DNA of 64,000 nucleotides from Phycomyces blakesleeanus NRRL 1555(-). Lineage: Eukaryota > Mucoromycota > Mucoromycetes > Mucorales > Phycomycetaceae. The notes beneath the pieces are model-generated. The model made no database searches. It was not told where the DNA came from and saw nothing but the letters and a program-made list of their open reading frames with translations. Shown here one piece after another: positions 1 through 11,710 of this stretch (position 1 is its first letter; each line of letters begins with the position of its first letter). Both the position numbers and the translations under genes were made by a program. The stretch is taken from NCBI RefSeq assembly GCF_001638985.1, contig NW_017265142.1, forward strand, positions 620,001-684,000, read 5' to 3'.

Positions 1-2
1 TT

Positions 3-152
3 TCCCGCGATGCCGAAGAATGCATTCAGGTCTTGCCTCAAGTACTAATCAATGATATCAAATCGTTTATTATGCGTGGAGAAGTTATGCTTCCGAGTGT
101 TCAGACTGCCTGGATGGCCCTTGAATATCTTACACAACACAACATGCTCTAA
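3..152 (+). CDS. 3' end of an unidentified gene (partial)
   Basis: An open frame enters from the left edge and stops at TAA 150-152, giving about 49 C-terminal residues. The tail is helical-looking and ends MALEYLTQHNML. The start and most of the protein lie outside the window. I do not recognise the family. It is judged coding because it is open from the first complete codon, has protein-like composition, and its stop lies only six bases from the stop of the kanadaptin-like gene on the other strand, a common convergent arrangement in compact fungal genomes. It could be the last exon of a larger gene. Confidence 0.5.
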   Translation, partial: SRDAEECIQVLPQVLINDIKSFIMRGEVMLPSVQTAWMALEYLTQHNML

Positions 153-158
153 CTGTGT

Positions 159-1635
159 TCAGTGCAGTACTGTAGGCTTTGTCAACTTGACCAACTTTAT
201 CAACCGATCAACATCCTTTCACAACAAGAAAAAAAATTAGTAATAGTTCCTTTATATTAAGCCATTCATCAAGTTCTACCTTTGTCAATTGTGTTTCTTC
301 TCGCTTCAAAACAAACAACGGTTGTTTCTTTTCAGGTGCCTTTTCAAGATTCTTCATAAATTCATCTAAATCTTCTTCTTCTTCGCCAGTTTTGACTTGT
401 TTGTCTAACACACCAGGGTTGGTTTATCAATACCATCTTATTGTATTAGAGAAACTTACCTTGTTCCTCGCGTTCATGTATTTTTCGGCGTACAGCAGCC
501 AAATTCTCCTCAGTAATCTTGAGTCTTTCGACTAATTCATCATAAGTTTCTGCCTTGGCGGTTTTCTTCTTTTTACGCTCTACATCAAAGTAAGTAAAAG
601 AAGAAGAAAGATGAAATGCAAAGAAATTATGTTTATCTACCTGTGCGGTCATAAAATGCATCATCATCATCGTCATCACCATACATAATCTCTAGTTCTT
701 CTCTCCTTCGCTCTAGTGATATTGAAAATTGTTAAACAACAAATAAATAAACAATATATTGAAGGGTTATTAAACTTACTTGCATCCTCAAATGCCAATT
801 TTTCGGCATCTACTGTTAACAAAGCAGCATCCCCAGAAGCAGTGCCTTCACCTTCACCATCTCCTTCTTGTTCATCATCATCATCATCTTCCTCCGCGTC
901 CTCTCCAAAACCCCTGTATTCAATTGCAACGTTAAAAAAAAAGCTTGCAAGTTTGGATAAAAGTAAAACAAAAGAAGCTTTACCAAGATACACCATTATT
1001 ATCATCTTCACTAGTTTCTACGGGTAATTGACGACGTGCTCGGAAGCGCTCGGCAATTGCTTCTTCTCTTGCAATATCCTGTTCGCTAGATGGCTTCTCT
1101 GTCTCAAAAATGCATACTCGCGTACTTTCTCCAAATTTAAGTTGATCGCCTGTTTTGATGGGTAAATGAGTCCTTGCAGGAATACGAATTTTATTTAAGC
1201 GAGTGCCATGTGCACTTTCGAGATCATATATGAATGCATCGCCCTCTTGATTAAACTGAATAATAGCATGGTAACGCGACACAGACTAGTAATAAAAGTA
1301 AATAGCCGATTCGATAAAGTATGTAAAAATAACAGCTGTATTATTCTTACAGGATGTTCCATCGGAATCTCGCATATCGGAAGTCTTCCTAAAAGAATGA
1401 AGTAATATAAAATGTATAAATAAAATGATTATTTGCTTATTTATTTATAAACATAATTTAACCTACCAATCACTACCAAGTCTTTCTTAGGACCATCAAT
1501 CTGATCGACTTGTACACCACCTTTGAGAATCTCGAATTTGTAATCATGAGTGGCAACACCAGCCCATGAGGGTTTATCATAGATCAAAGGAGGAGGAGGA
1601 GCATGAGTAGGAGCTGGTACTGCAAATTCACCCAT
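159..1635 (-). CDS. Kanadaptin-like FHA-domain protein
   Basis: Eight exons can be joined by eye. The N-terminal third is an FHA phosphothreonine-binding domain with the expected blocks: VVIGRLPIC, then SVSRYHAIIQF, then LESAHGTRLNKIRIPAR. A helical, charged region with acidic tracts follows, including MYGDDDDDAFYDRT, ETYDELVERLK and DLDEFMKNLEK. This order matches the kanadaptin (SLC4A1AP) family, nuclear proteins linked to RNA processing. Start chosen at ATG 1633-1635 (MGEFAVPAP), because the frame upstream has no ATG. The likely last intron (about 281 down to 222) has a TACTAAT branch-site-like sequence and places the stop at 159-161. Identity is strong for FHA and kanadaptin-like order. 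Function in this organism is inferred. Confidence 0.85.
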
Positions 1636-2225
1636 GTATATAAATTGTGAAGAAGGAAAAGGAAAGTGCTTTAAAGCCTTCAATGGACAAAAAGGTCACA
1701 AAGACCATTTCAGGGCTTATTTATTTTTTTGTACGAATCGAATTATGAAGAACTGAGTAAATTAAACAAGAGTTTATATCAATCAATTAAGAAAATCGAA
1801 CATTCATATATATATTAATTCACTTTTTCAATAAATACTTTTCTGTTGGAAATCGTTTATTATCTAACAGGCTGTGGGTATGTATATTTGTATGTGTATG
1901 TGTGTACGTGCATGTGCATATGTGTGTGTGTCTGTGTGCAGAAACCCAGACTCTTAAGATTTGAATAATAATATAGCTGATTGAAGAATTATTCCATATA
2001 GACGGTCGATGGAGATATCTACATTCCACTTAATTCAAGTAGATTTATGAATTATATGTGCCAAACAAGAACATTCTTCTTTTGGTACTCTTGACAGAAC
2101 CCATCTTTGGGCAAAGACCAACTCCCGCTGAGTTTCGTTTTGTCTAAGCAAGGAAATTTATGTGAATGGAGATTGAATTTACTCTTCCTTTTCATTCAAC
2201 TCTTTACATACATATCAAGTCTGTG
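1636..2225. other. Intergenic region with GT-rich microsatellite
   Basis: Divergent intergenic region between the kanadaptin-like gene and the ING gene, probably holding both promoters. About 1874-1938 is a degenerate (GT)n/(TATG)n stretch. Open frames here on the minus strand only encode the low-complexity repeat. No gene seen. Confidence 0.6.
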
Positions 2226-3271
2226 ATGGATCAACAGGATAGTAACCGATATCTGCAAGACTATGTTCAAAGTATAGTACAGTCAGTAAGATAAGAGTAT
2301 AAGCTAATTTAAGTAATTATATGTATGTACTAGGCTTGGAAAATCTACCGAGTGAAATAGCTTATCATTGGGCAGAAATCCAGCACCGTAACGAACAAAG
2401 TCGAGGCAAGTTGTTTAAGATTTTGAACCAAGATATCAATTTCTAGGTTTGTCTCCATATCACCTTTCCAATTGTCTTATTATATCTCTCATATAGTAAT
2501 CGAAGACCGGATAGATTCCCAACAGCGTGAGCTGACAAAGATTCACAATCAGTGGTTCCTGCCAGATGCTCCACGCGACAAACTAGTAAAGGCTGAACCA
2601 ACAATTGTAAAAAAGATCGACAATGACTACAAGACATTAGAAGGGCTTGCAGATGAAAGAGTTCATCTGGCAGAAGAGGCCCTTTTGCTGGTATGACTTT
2701 GTATTGTTGGTGATGAACAAGATGGTCATTGAGAACTTTCTCTTGATGCTAAAGGTAGACCGTCATCTGAGTCGTCTCGGCCATGATCTCGACCAACTTG
2801 ACAAACAATCAGAACCTTCATTTTCTCGCCAGGACCTCAAGAAACGTAAGGAGATCACCACGACAGGACAAAGTAGAATGTGACAAGATTTGAGAATAGG
2901 AAAAGACCCTGAAGAAGAAGAAGAAGATTTTATTATGGCTAAGCGGCAACGCAAACGAAAAAAGAAGGAAGCTAGAGATGCACGCGACAACCAAGAGCCT
3001 TTATATTGTTCTTGTAGACAAGTTTCTTTTGGAGAGATGGTAGCATGCGATGGTCAGGTACGAATTAAAATAAATGAATAGCAGACAGAAAACAAGTGAT
3101 AGCCAGGAATTTATTATTTTTATTAAACACGGATATTAGAATTGTCCATATGAATGGTTCCATATGGAGTGCGTGGGTTTAACAGCACCTCCAAAAGGGG
3201 CATGGTACTGCAACGACTGCTTGGAAGAAATGAAGAAGATGAAACGCAAGAAGGATGCAATGGCTACTTGA
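2226..3271 (+). CDS. ING-family PHD-finger protein (NuA4/HBO1-type subunit candidate)
   Basis: The start MDQQDSNRYLQDYVQ splices at a GTATAG donor (intron 2272-2333) to SLENLPSEIAYHW, the hallmark opening of the ING N-terminal domain, which usually tethers the protein to a histone acetyltransferase or deacetylase. Further exons give a basic linker and a C-terminal PHD finger from about 2998. The PHD has CSCRQVSFGEMVACDGQ, an intron, then NCPYEWFHMECVGL and WYCNDC, a complete Cys4-His-Cys3 set. ING PHD fingers bind histone H3 trimethylated at lysine 4. Introns include about 2693-2756 and 2846-2898. The short exon boundaries at 2400-2500 are not resolved. The size and domain order resemble yeast Yng2/Pho23 and human ING4/5, but I cannot choose the paralogue. 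Confidence 0.88.
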
Positions 3272-3471
3272 TATTTATTATTATGATATTTGTTATCTCT
3301 GTTTAAGAGTGTATATAGCTTGTGTGAGTGCGTGGGTGTGGGTGTGAGTGTGCGTGGAGTTCTGTTCGTGAGTAATAAGGGTGTCATATTTTGAAATATA
3401 ATAATAAAGGCAGCAGGCTGCCTCCCTTAATATATACTCGGGTTTGTTTTTGTTATTATCACCGTTTGCAC

Positions 3472-5116
3472 TTAAAGCTCGCTCATTTTGATGAACTGAT
3501 GCTTCTGGGACTTTTGACGGAAGTGACGGAAGATAAAGACTGACGCTACAACAAGCAAGACGAAGAACACAATTACACCGACAGAAATACCAGCTTTCTC
3601 TTTTGGCTTGAGAGGCTCCTTTTCTTCCTTGATTTCCTTAAACATGGGGTTGGATGAACAGGTCTGACTGAGCATTAAGCGGACATCACTACAGCTTGGG
3701 TAATCAGAGTCTGACACCGTACGGGGAGTGTCAGCCTTGGCAAAATTGCGGAGCCAAGTAAATTGATAGGTAGGGTTGTATGTAGGATAGAGTAAATGAA
3801 TCGCATCTATAGAATCGAGGGTGCTTCATTAAGAATGGTAATTATGAATATTCTTTAATATATCTGTCCTTACCTGTCAAAGCCAAATCAGGGCGAGCAA
3901 TTGATCGTTCAGACCAGTCATCGAAGCCAAACTTATTGACAAGACCGTCCCATCGAAATACAGTACGATCTTGCAAAAATGTCTCATCATAAGCACTAGA
4001 TTTGAACATTCCCAAATCTACCCATTTGTCGTATGGCGAGTCCCCAAGTGTTTCCATTGGTGTATTGTCAATAACATAGTCTGCCTCGTGAATATAATGT
4101 TCAAATTCCAAGGTATTTAGGCCTACAGCATTTTGCGCAGAGTTTATATACTTGATTGAACCGCCAGCATCATGGAGAAGTGTCTCATAAAAAGCATTTC
4201 GGTTAAATCCCCAGGTACGAGAACCTGCATCATAAACAGTGGGGGCTACAGTAGGGCGGCTGGGAGGGTTGGCGAGATTGCTAGCATGACATTCATAAAG
4301 TGTTGCAATGTTTCCAAGAACAGTTGATGCCTCAAACTCTTTGTTAAAGAAGAACCCAAGATATACGATCCAGGATGCTCTCTATTCATCTCCAGTGGTC
4401 AATTTCTTGATTTTTTTTTACTAGTCTTTTAAAGTATATAGTTACCTGAAGGGGTGATAATACATCAGCATTAGGAGAAAATTCCACATATCGTGTGGAA
4501 TTAGGGTGCGAAGAACTAGCTTTGTTTCCAATGATTATATCCACATTGTCAACCAAAGGGAGTGAATTAGGAACATTAGAATAGCATGGAGAAGTCACAT
4601 TCGAATTGGCAGTAATGAATACAGCAGAGCCTGTTACGTTTAGAAGCTACCAAGTATACACATTGTTGTAATCAGACCAACATCCTCACAATTTAAATCA
4701 GTTTCTTTTTAAAGTTCTTACCTCCATGTAGGAAAGAACAGTATTCTCACGATCAACACCGACCGAGGTTACTGGTATATTAATAACAGCGTCAAAACCT
4801 GTGAGGGAAGCAGAACTTTGACCACAACAAACAAGGGCGTATTTCTCATTCTTGACATTATTCGTCACAACCTTGTACCAGTTATGATACTCGACTGAAA
4901 ACATATTTGCGGTTTCTAATTTAAAGCAGATGAGTTCGAGCATAATTGAGATTTGATCAAATGTAATTTTTTTCTATGTTTTTTTTTCTAGTTTTTACCA
5001 TTTACAACTCGAGACGTTGATCCAAAGCGATTGATTGATGTATCGAATCCAGCATCTTGAGCATTAACTTGGGTAGCCATCAAGGCTCCCAGAATAATGC
5101 TAGTAAATAATAACAT
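3472..5116 (-). CDS. Membrane-anchored periplasmic-binding-protein-like receptor
   Basis: Multi-exon gene read from ATG 5116, a better start than the upstream in-frame ATG, which reads through a CA-repeat leader. Order: signal peptide (MLLFTSIILGALMATQVNAQ); an extracellular region of about 350 residues; a single transmembrane helix (ISVGVIVFFVLLVVASVFIF); and a short basic tail ending IKMSEL. The ectodomain has two lobes with phrases such as NIPVTSVGVDRENTVLSYME, VDIIIGNKASS and EADYVIDNTPMETLGDSPY. These recall TroA/FepB-like substrate-binding proteins of bacterial metal and siderophore ABC transporters: 'why are we here' strand, 'DVIIG' strand, and a C-lobe with 'AD.VI..TP'. No permease or ATPase gene is nearby, as expected in a eukaryote. 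Ligand unknown; a surface metal- or siderophore-capture role is inference. Confidence 0.6.
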
Positions 5117-5341
5117 TAGGAAAAGACAAGTATAGAATACAAAAAAAAACACACACACACACACAAAAAAAATATAATGTTTATTCACAATTGCTCAGAC
5201 ACTTTGTCCAACGAGAATACCACATGAAGACGATGGGGTTTGTTACACTAATAGATTTTCGGATTATCAAATGTGTAAAAAAGACATGTTAAATATATAT
5301 GTTTGTATGGATTTCTTCTTTTATTTTTATTTGTATTGTGC

Positions 5342-8300
5342 TTATTTGCGGGTAGGAGGCACATGCTGTGGGTTGATAGAGAGCCTGAATAGTAACTGTG
5401 AATCTGGTTTTTGTACGTTGTTCATACAACCATGAATTATAGCAGCCTCTCCAGAGTTGTTGTAATAAGTCAGGCGGATATTATCACCTGGGATGATTTG
5501 CACCAATTCACCCTAGTACAAATCAATAAAATTAATATTAGATATTTATGGATTTTCACTTAACCTACAGTTTCAAAATGTCGAACTTCGATAAATTGCT
5601 TATCAAAGGCAATTATGTATGGGTGTTGGTATACAATATGGTCTGGGTTTCCTTCCCATTCGCATAGTAATGGAGTTCTAAGAATTCAATTGTTAGTTTT
5701 TTCTTTCAATTCAAGTAAAATTGATTTCTTATTATAAGTATTATGTTACCTTCCAGCTCCACGGTTCGCCAGCGATCCACCACGGTTATTAACATAAAAA
5801 GCAAATTTACTGTAACACAACAAGAATTTAGTTTGAACTCTGTACATCGCCAATGGTACAAGTGGTTCAGTGTGGCGCTGGATAAAGTTGAATTGGGGAT
5901 CATCAGAATCAGGAATGCTCCGTTCCATGTTTAGATTCTCTGGATCAATAATCTCAAATCCACGCACGCACACCACATTAATCTTATGTTTCAAAAAATG
6001 AACATGGCTGGCTTCTGCACCCACATAGAAGTCCTACACAACGAGTTTAATACACATATCCATATATATATATCAGTTTTTTAGTATCACTTACTTTATA
6101 CTTCTTAAACCACAGCTGTGGACTTTTTTGCGAGAATAGGCCAGATCTTTGAGGCATGAGTTTTGCATTCTTGGGGTCACGCAAATCAGCGATTGGCTCC
6201 ATCACAGAGAATAAACTCTGGTTGTTCTTTCGTCTCATGTATAGCATAAGATCCTTGTTATTACAATGTCCAGTCTGCACAAATCCAACTCCCTGATTGA
6301 TCTCACAACACAATTTCTCTGGTGGCTTTGTATTGTTAGGTGAATCGAGTGCATCAATAGGATACGCCTTGAGAGTTTTCTCTAATAATAATATTAGATA
6401 CCGCATCCTTTATTAAATTACATTAATATTATTTTATTCTTACCTGTCAAGACCAATAGGATGTGGTGCTTTTCGAGCAGATCTAACTCTGTCACATTAC
6501 CGCACACGATCACAGTCCGGATAATGTTGGTAGAAAGCGATTTGAAACTAACACCTGTTTCTGTACCGATAGCAACCTTTTCCTCGCCATCAATTGAAAC
6601 TAGACCATAGTTGATATTATTAAATTTATTTGCTGTTGATGTTGTTGTCTTAAACACCTACCAAATGGAATCGAGCAATTGATCTTTCCTTGCCCGCCAG
6701 ATGAATTACCAGAAGTTAGGTAACGGAAGCTCGAATCATCTAATGTCTTCAATTCAAACACATTGTCTTCTCCCTGCTTCTTCTTCAACTCGGCCTTGGC
6801 TTTCTCGATTGAATTAATCAAGTTTATTTTGTCTTCCATTCTGTTGCAGAAGAAATTGTATATACCCCCTCGCTGCCCAAGATGATAGAACATCAATGCA
6901 GTGGTTTGGCCTGCATTTGTGGATGTTATTCCTGCCATTCCGGTTATACCTGCCATATCTCCACTTCCTTGGACAAATAGCATCTGCAAGGGAATTGGTC
7001 GCTTCCAGACCCTGAACTCTTCACCAACGCTTGTCTTCCGCTGCTTTGTCAGCAATAGAACATGGTCAAAAATAAAAGCGTGAATATCAGATTTTTCGGT
7101 GACTTCAATGCCGTTATTGCGACGTTTGAGATCACCACGGTAAAGCAGTTTACGCTGTGGGTCGAGTAAAGCCAGATCTATTTGTTCTCCCTGTTTGTAT
7201 ATCAGACAATCATTGATCTTTCTAATTTCCAATTTTTGTTTGGTGCCTTCGGTTAACGCATCAGCTTGTTTGGCATACTTGGCGATAACCTGTCGACAGT
7301 GAACCAAAAACGCGTAATCTTCATGGTCTTCATCGGTTTTTTTGATGATAGCGTCAATGAGAAGAGGGTAACGTTGCAGGCGTGTTACAGGGTTCATAAG
7401 GAAATGGCGCAGAGGTAAACGTCGCATTTGGGGACCCTTTGATGCCTCTTCCAAAAATCTCTGAAACTCGGCATTTGTATTCTTTTCGATGGAAACAAGA
7501 TATTCTGCCATGGCCACATTAGGCAAATATGGCAAGAATGCATTTTCAAAGAACCCAATGTGTTGTGTTACCACATCACCCACCATGGGAACACACTTTT
7601 GATCATATCGTCGCTGAAGCTCTCTAAGATCTTTGAACAAAGCTGCACTAACATCTCGCAGATCTTGATAATTGTTAAAGACATCTTTAACGAACGCAAT
7701 GCGCTTATCCTTATCGAGAATGCCACTGTTAAGAAGTGGAGAAGCGTAGACCTATAAAATATTTTTTAATGGTGAGCAATTAGTTTTATATTTATCTATC
7801 CCACAACTTTTTATATTTGAAGTAACGATATTAATTTTAGACATATCTTTAAATACTTGTTTATACATACATCATGGAGAATATCGAGATCATCGCGGTA
7901 TTGTTCTTCAGAATAAATAAGTTCGTTAATTGCTTCTTGGCGAGCTCTTTCTCTACTGCTGAGGCTTTCTAAGAGTTCTTTGGGTACACGCGCAGCCCAA
8001 GCCGAATGAGGGTAAGACTAGTCAAAAATAGAAAGAAGAAAAGTTGAAGTCTAGTTTAATGATCTATATATATATATATAAAGTTTCATTATACTTACTG
8101 TAGCGTTGCTATCGTCTTCCTGAGGGTATTTTATAGAAGATTGTCGGGAGAGACTGGTAGATAGCTGCAAGTGATTGCCAGAGTCAACAAATCGTATTGG
8201 GGATACAAATAATTTTTTTGCTACTGACTATCTAAATACATACCACAGACTCTTCGTCGATTACAACGGGTTTATTAGGACACCTGGGGGCATAGCAGCC

Positions 8301-9773
8301 TCCTTGGTCTGGCAGACAGTCATAGACATAGCACTTGGTTAAATTCGTGTAGACACCAATTGGTAGATCATTAGGTCTAGCATCTTCATCAAACGTATAA
8401 ACCTCATCCGGCGAGTTATACACAGAATTTGTCATCACTGATTTTTGACAGTAGGGAACGGGTTTAAACAAAGATGGGGTTCCGCGCATCAAGGCCGTGG
8501 CTACCTTTACACAGTACTCTTCCGGGACATGCTTGTCAAGAATAGAATATATAGCTTTCTATTTTTTTAAAGAAAAGGAAAGTAGCAAAGCATAGGATGC
8601 GAATCAATATACACTTTCCGTTTTGTTTTTGTTTCTGTTTTTGGTTTGTTTTGTTTTGTTTTATATATATATATATCGTTTTCTGAAACCAATACTTACC
8701 ACAGCCTCTTGTCCAGTGAAAGATTCTGGGTATTCGCTCACGCAAAACAATTCTCGTACATTCTCAAGGTTATGTATGAGACTTAGAAACTGCTGCGCCA
8801 ATACAGAAAGAAGACTGTAATCTGGCTTTTGTGGTGTTGGGGTAATATCTTGTTCGTGAACAAGTGGGCCGGGTTTATTTTCAGACACGCTCAGGGATGA
8901 TTGCCTAGCTCCGGGATAAAGCACCGGGTTATTATTATCCAAGGTCTGTCTGGCCAGCTGCTCGGTAATGGCGTTCGCTAATTCCTGGGCGTGGGTGAGT
9001 TGGGTAGGAGCCCGTGTATAGTTTTCTTTGTTTTGTACTGGTGGTTGTTGGGATACATATTCTTCATCGTCAGAAGAGTCTGGTGATACAGGAATAAATC
9101 CCAAATCGTTGTTTTCGTCCTCGGTACTGTACTTTGGTCGTTCGATTGTGGATGGGATGACAGGTCTGTGAGAAACATAGCTTGATCTGTAGCTTGAATG
9201 TTGGTCAGTTATGGTATTAGGATACGAGTTATTGGTTTCTCCCCTATGGTAAGAGTTGTATCCATTGAAGTCATTAGTCACTGGTCTTGAGTAACCTGGT
9301 GCTGGATAAAGGGGCATTGCCTGATTGTAGTTTTGTTGAGGAGGATAGATGTCGGATTGCTGATTTTCGTAGACTTGATAGTCTACGGGAGGGTATACTT
9401 GTGATAAATGACCAGGGGGAGACGAAACTCGATAAGGGTTCGGGCTTGGCATACGGAATGAACTAGATGCTTGTTGAGATGATTCATGATGCTGGTTTCC
9501 AGGTGGAGGATAGCCTTGGTTGCCTGATGGAGGGTAGCGAGGACCGTGATTATCAACAGGCGGATATCCATGCTGCTGACCAGAGTAGTAATGGTGGTGA
9601 CTAGGGATAGATGGGCCTGATGAAGGTTGCTGTTGCTGTGGAGGATCGACAAAGCTATAACCGTACTGCTGTTCTCCGAGATATGAGGTACGGTTTTGTA
9701 CTGGAGGTTGTTGTGGAGGATCGGAGAAACTGTAGCCATGAGGCAGCCCTGAATATGAGCTGTGGTTGGCCAT
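5342..9773 (-). CDS. Rho1 guanine-nucleotide exchange factor (Rom1/Rom2/Rgf-type)
   Basis: Long gene of about eight exons, start ATG 9773 (MANHSSYSGLPHGYSF), stop 5342-5344. The first about 350 residues are a Pro/Tyr/Gln/Ser-rich disordered region with repeated GYSF(V/S)DPPQQ. Next is a conserved cysteine-bearing segment (IGVYTNLTKCYVYDC, CYAPRCPN) found before the catalytic core in fungal Rom-type GEFs. A DH domain follows (RQEAINELIYSEEQYRDDL... FLMNPVTRLQRYPLLIDAI), then a PH domain (LLYRGDLKRRNNG... FDHVLLLTKQ), then a C-terminal citron-homology (CNH) domain starting near 6700 (SIPFGR) and ending PQHVPPTRK. Such proteins activate Rho1 at the cell cortex, driving glucan synthase and the cell-wall integrity MAPK pathway. 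Confidence 0.92.
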
Positions 9774-9879
9774 TGTGTAAAGGGAGCAAAAAGGTTATTT
9801 ATTTATTTCTTTTTTCTTTTTACAAAAAATAAAGTAAAATAAATAAATATATATATATATAATAAGTGAAAAGAAAAAG

Positions 9880-9890
9880 AGAGAGAAAGA

Positions 9891-9930
<40 letters not shown>

Positions 9931-9973
9931 TATGTAAGTAAGCGGGTACTGAGTTAAGTGTGTGTGTGTGTGT
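9880..9973. repeat. (GA)n and (GT)n microsatellites in the 5' leader of the Rho GEF gene
   Basis: A run of GA dinucleotides at about 9880-9927 is followed by a short (GT)n at about 9959-9973, just upstream of the Rho GEF start. The long minus-strand frame over it is only translated repeat (Ser-Leu), so no gene is called. Confidence 0.9.
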
Positions 9974-11710
9974 TTAAAGTGAAGTCTGACTGGGGGGTGT
10001 TGGGAACCGTAAAGCGCGCACACCTTCACCATTTACAATTGAACAATCGCTCACATAGATTCGCTCATACGCCAAGATGGCTATTTACACAGTTATTTGT
10101 TTGTGACGTAACTTTATATTTATTTCTATAAACTCACTTTAACACTGCAAAATGAAGCTTATTTTGCAATAAAATATGTAGGGCTACATTAGGGCTGCTA
10201 TTACTGTAGGTATTTCTTATTTATATATGTCATTTACATTTACAATTTGTGAGCAATTTTCCTCTCTCTCTCTTATAATCTTACTTTCTTGTGACATCTC
10301 TTTCTTATTTTATTTTATTTTATCCAGTGCTAAAATTAAACACCTATTTTCTGGGAAAGAATTCTGGAAAAAAGTTATTTTTCAAATCCTTGTGAAACAA
10401 AGAAGTAAAATAAAATAATATATATATATAACCAAATCTCACATTAAAAACTAATTTTATTTTATTATTTAATTAAAGTATAAAAGCATATAGCCTATGT
10501 CCAAGCTCAATATGACCGTGCAGACCCAAGGTCATGTACTTTATACAAGAGGAACAAACAAAAGCAAACAAAAGGATAAAGTATCAGACCTTATAGCTTT
10601 ATCTCAATTATGTGTCCGGATGCTTCTTATGTGTATATATACTTCCTTTCGCACATTACACACAGTCCAACAGCAGAGGTAGGCTGTAAAATCTTTGTCT
10701 ATAAATAACAAGTTATAATTAAAAAAACAATTCTAGGGTCTTCCGATTACCCGGCATGCTTTCTTTTTGAAGGTACAATATAAATTGCCTGGAAAACGAA
10801 GATAACAAATGTCATACCATTTAATTACAAAAAAAATTAAGGGCCAAAAATAAGGATAATTTATACTATTCTTCTACTCAAGAATCAAGGTCTAATGAAG
10901 AAGGCAGTTTTCAAGCTGTAATTATTACGTTTATGTTAATCCTCTGTTGAATAGGTATATACTTGTACCGACAGCAATAATCCATATATTATAGCTAAGC
11001 TAATAGTCTGGTTTGACAATACGCAGAAATTCATAATATCTGTAAGACCTCACTTTGAGTGATAAGTATTTGTGTAAATGCACCAAGACAAAGCTGCATA
11101 ATATTTGAGGTACACGCCTGAGGTCCTTAAAATACTTTGAGAGCAGAAAATCTTTGCAGTTATAAATCTAGCTGTAGTACCACACTAGGTCTCCAATACA
11201 ATTATCCTGAAATTATAAGCAAATAAATAAAAGCTTATGGAAATATTTATTAATGCTTACATGTATATGAAACAAATGGGTTGCAAGAGGCCTGAGCAAA
11301 GAAACTTTGGTCCTAATTTGGATAAAAGAATATAGAACTCCTCAACTACCATAAATAGATTCTGGTTTTAATCCCAGACATATATTGCATTTTTTCAATA
11401 TTATACTTTTTTTTATATATGCATAAGAAAAAGCTCATATATAGTTCAAGACATACGCTCAATTTGATCTAATTTTGTGTGGGTAGTCAGATAAAGGGTT
11501 TTCATTAGCTGGTTTTTTTATATACCTGGTGAGCAGTAAAAGAGATATTTGCCTCTTTCACAAACCAGAAAAAGAAAAAGAAATCCAGAAATCGGGATAA
11601 ATGCCATTGACAACCTAATTTAACCAACGAACATATCCATTGTGACTTTTGAATTCCATATTATTTTTTTATTTCCTGCTTTCTGTCTCTTGTTCCTAAC
11701 TCGAATTAAC
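9974..11710. other. AT-rich intergenic region, no gene seen
   Basis: About 1.7 kb between divergent genes (Rho GEF and Dus3). Open frames are short and low complexity. A small hairpin, TGCAAAAT...ATTTTGCA, lies at about 10146-10170. No RNA gene or transposon recognised. Confidence 0.6.
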
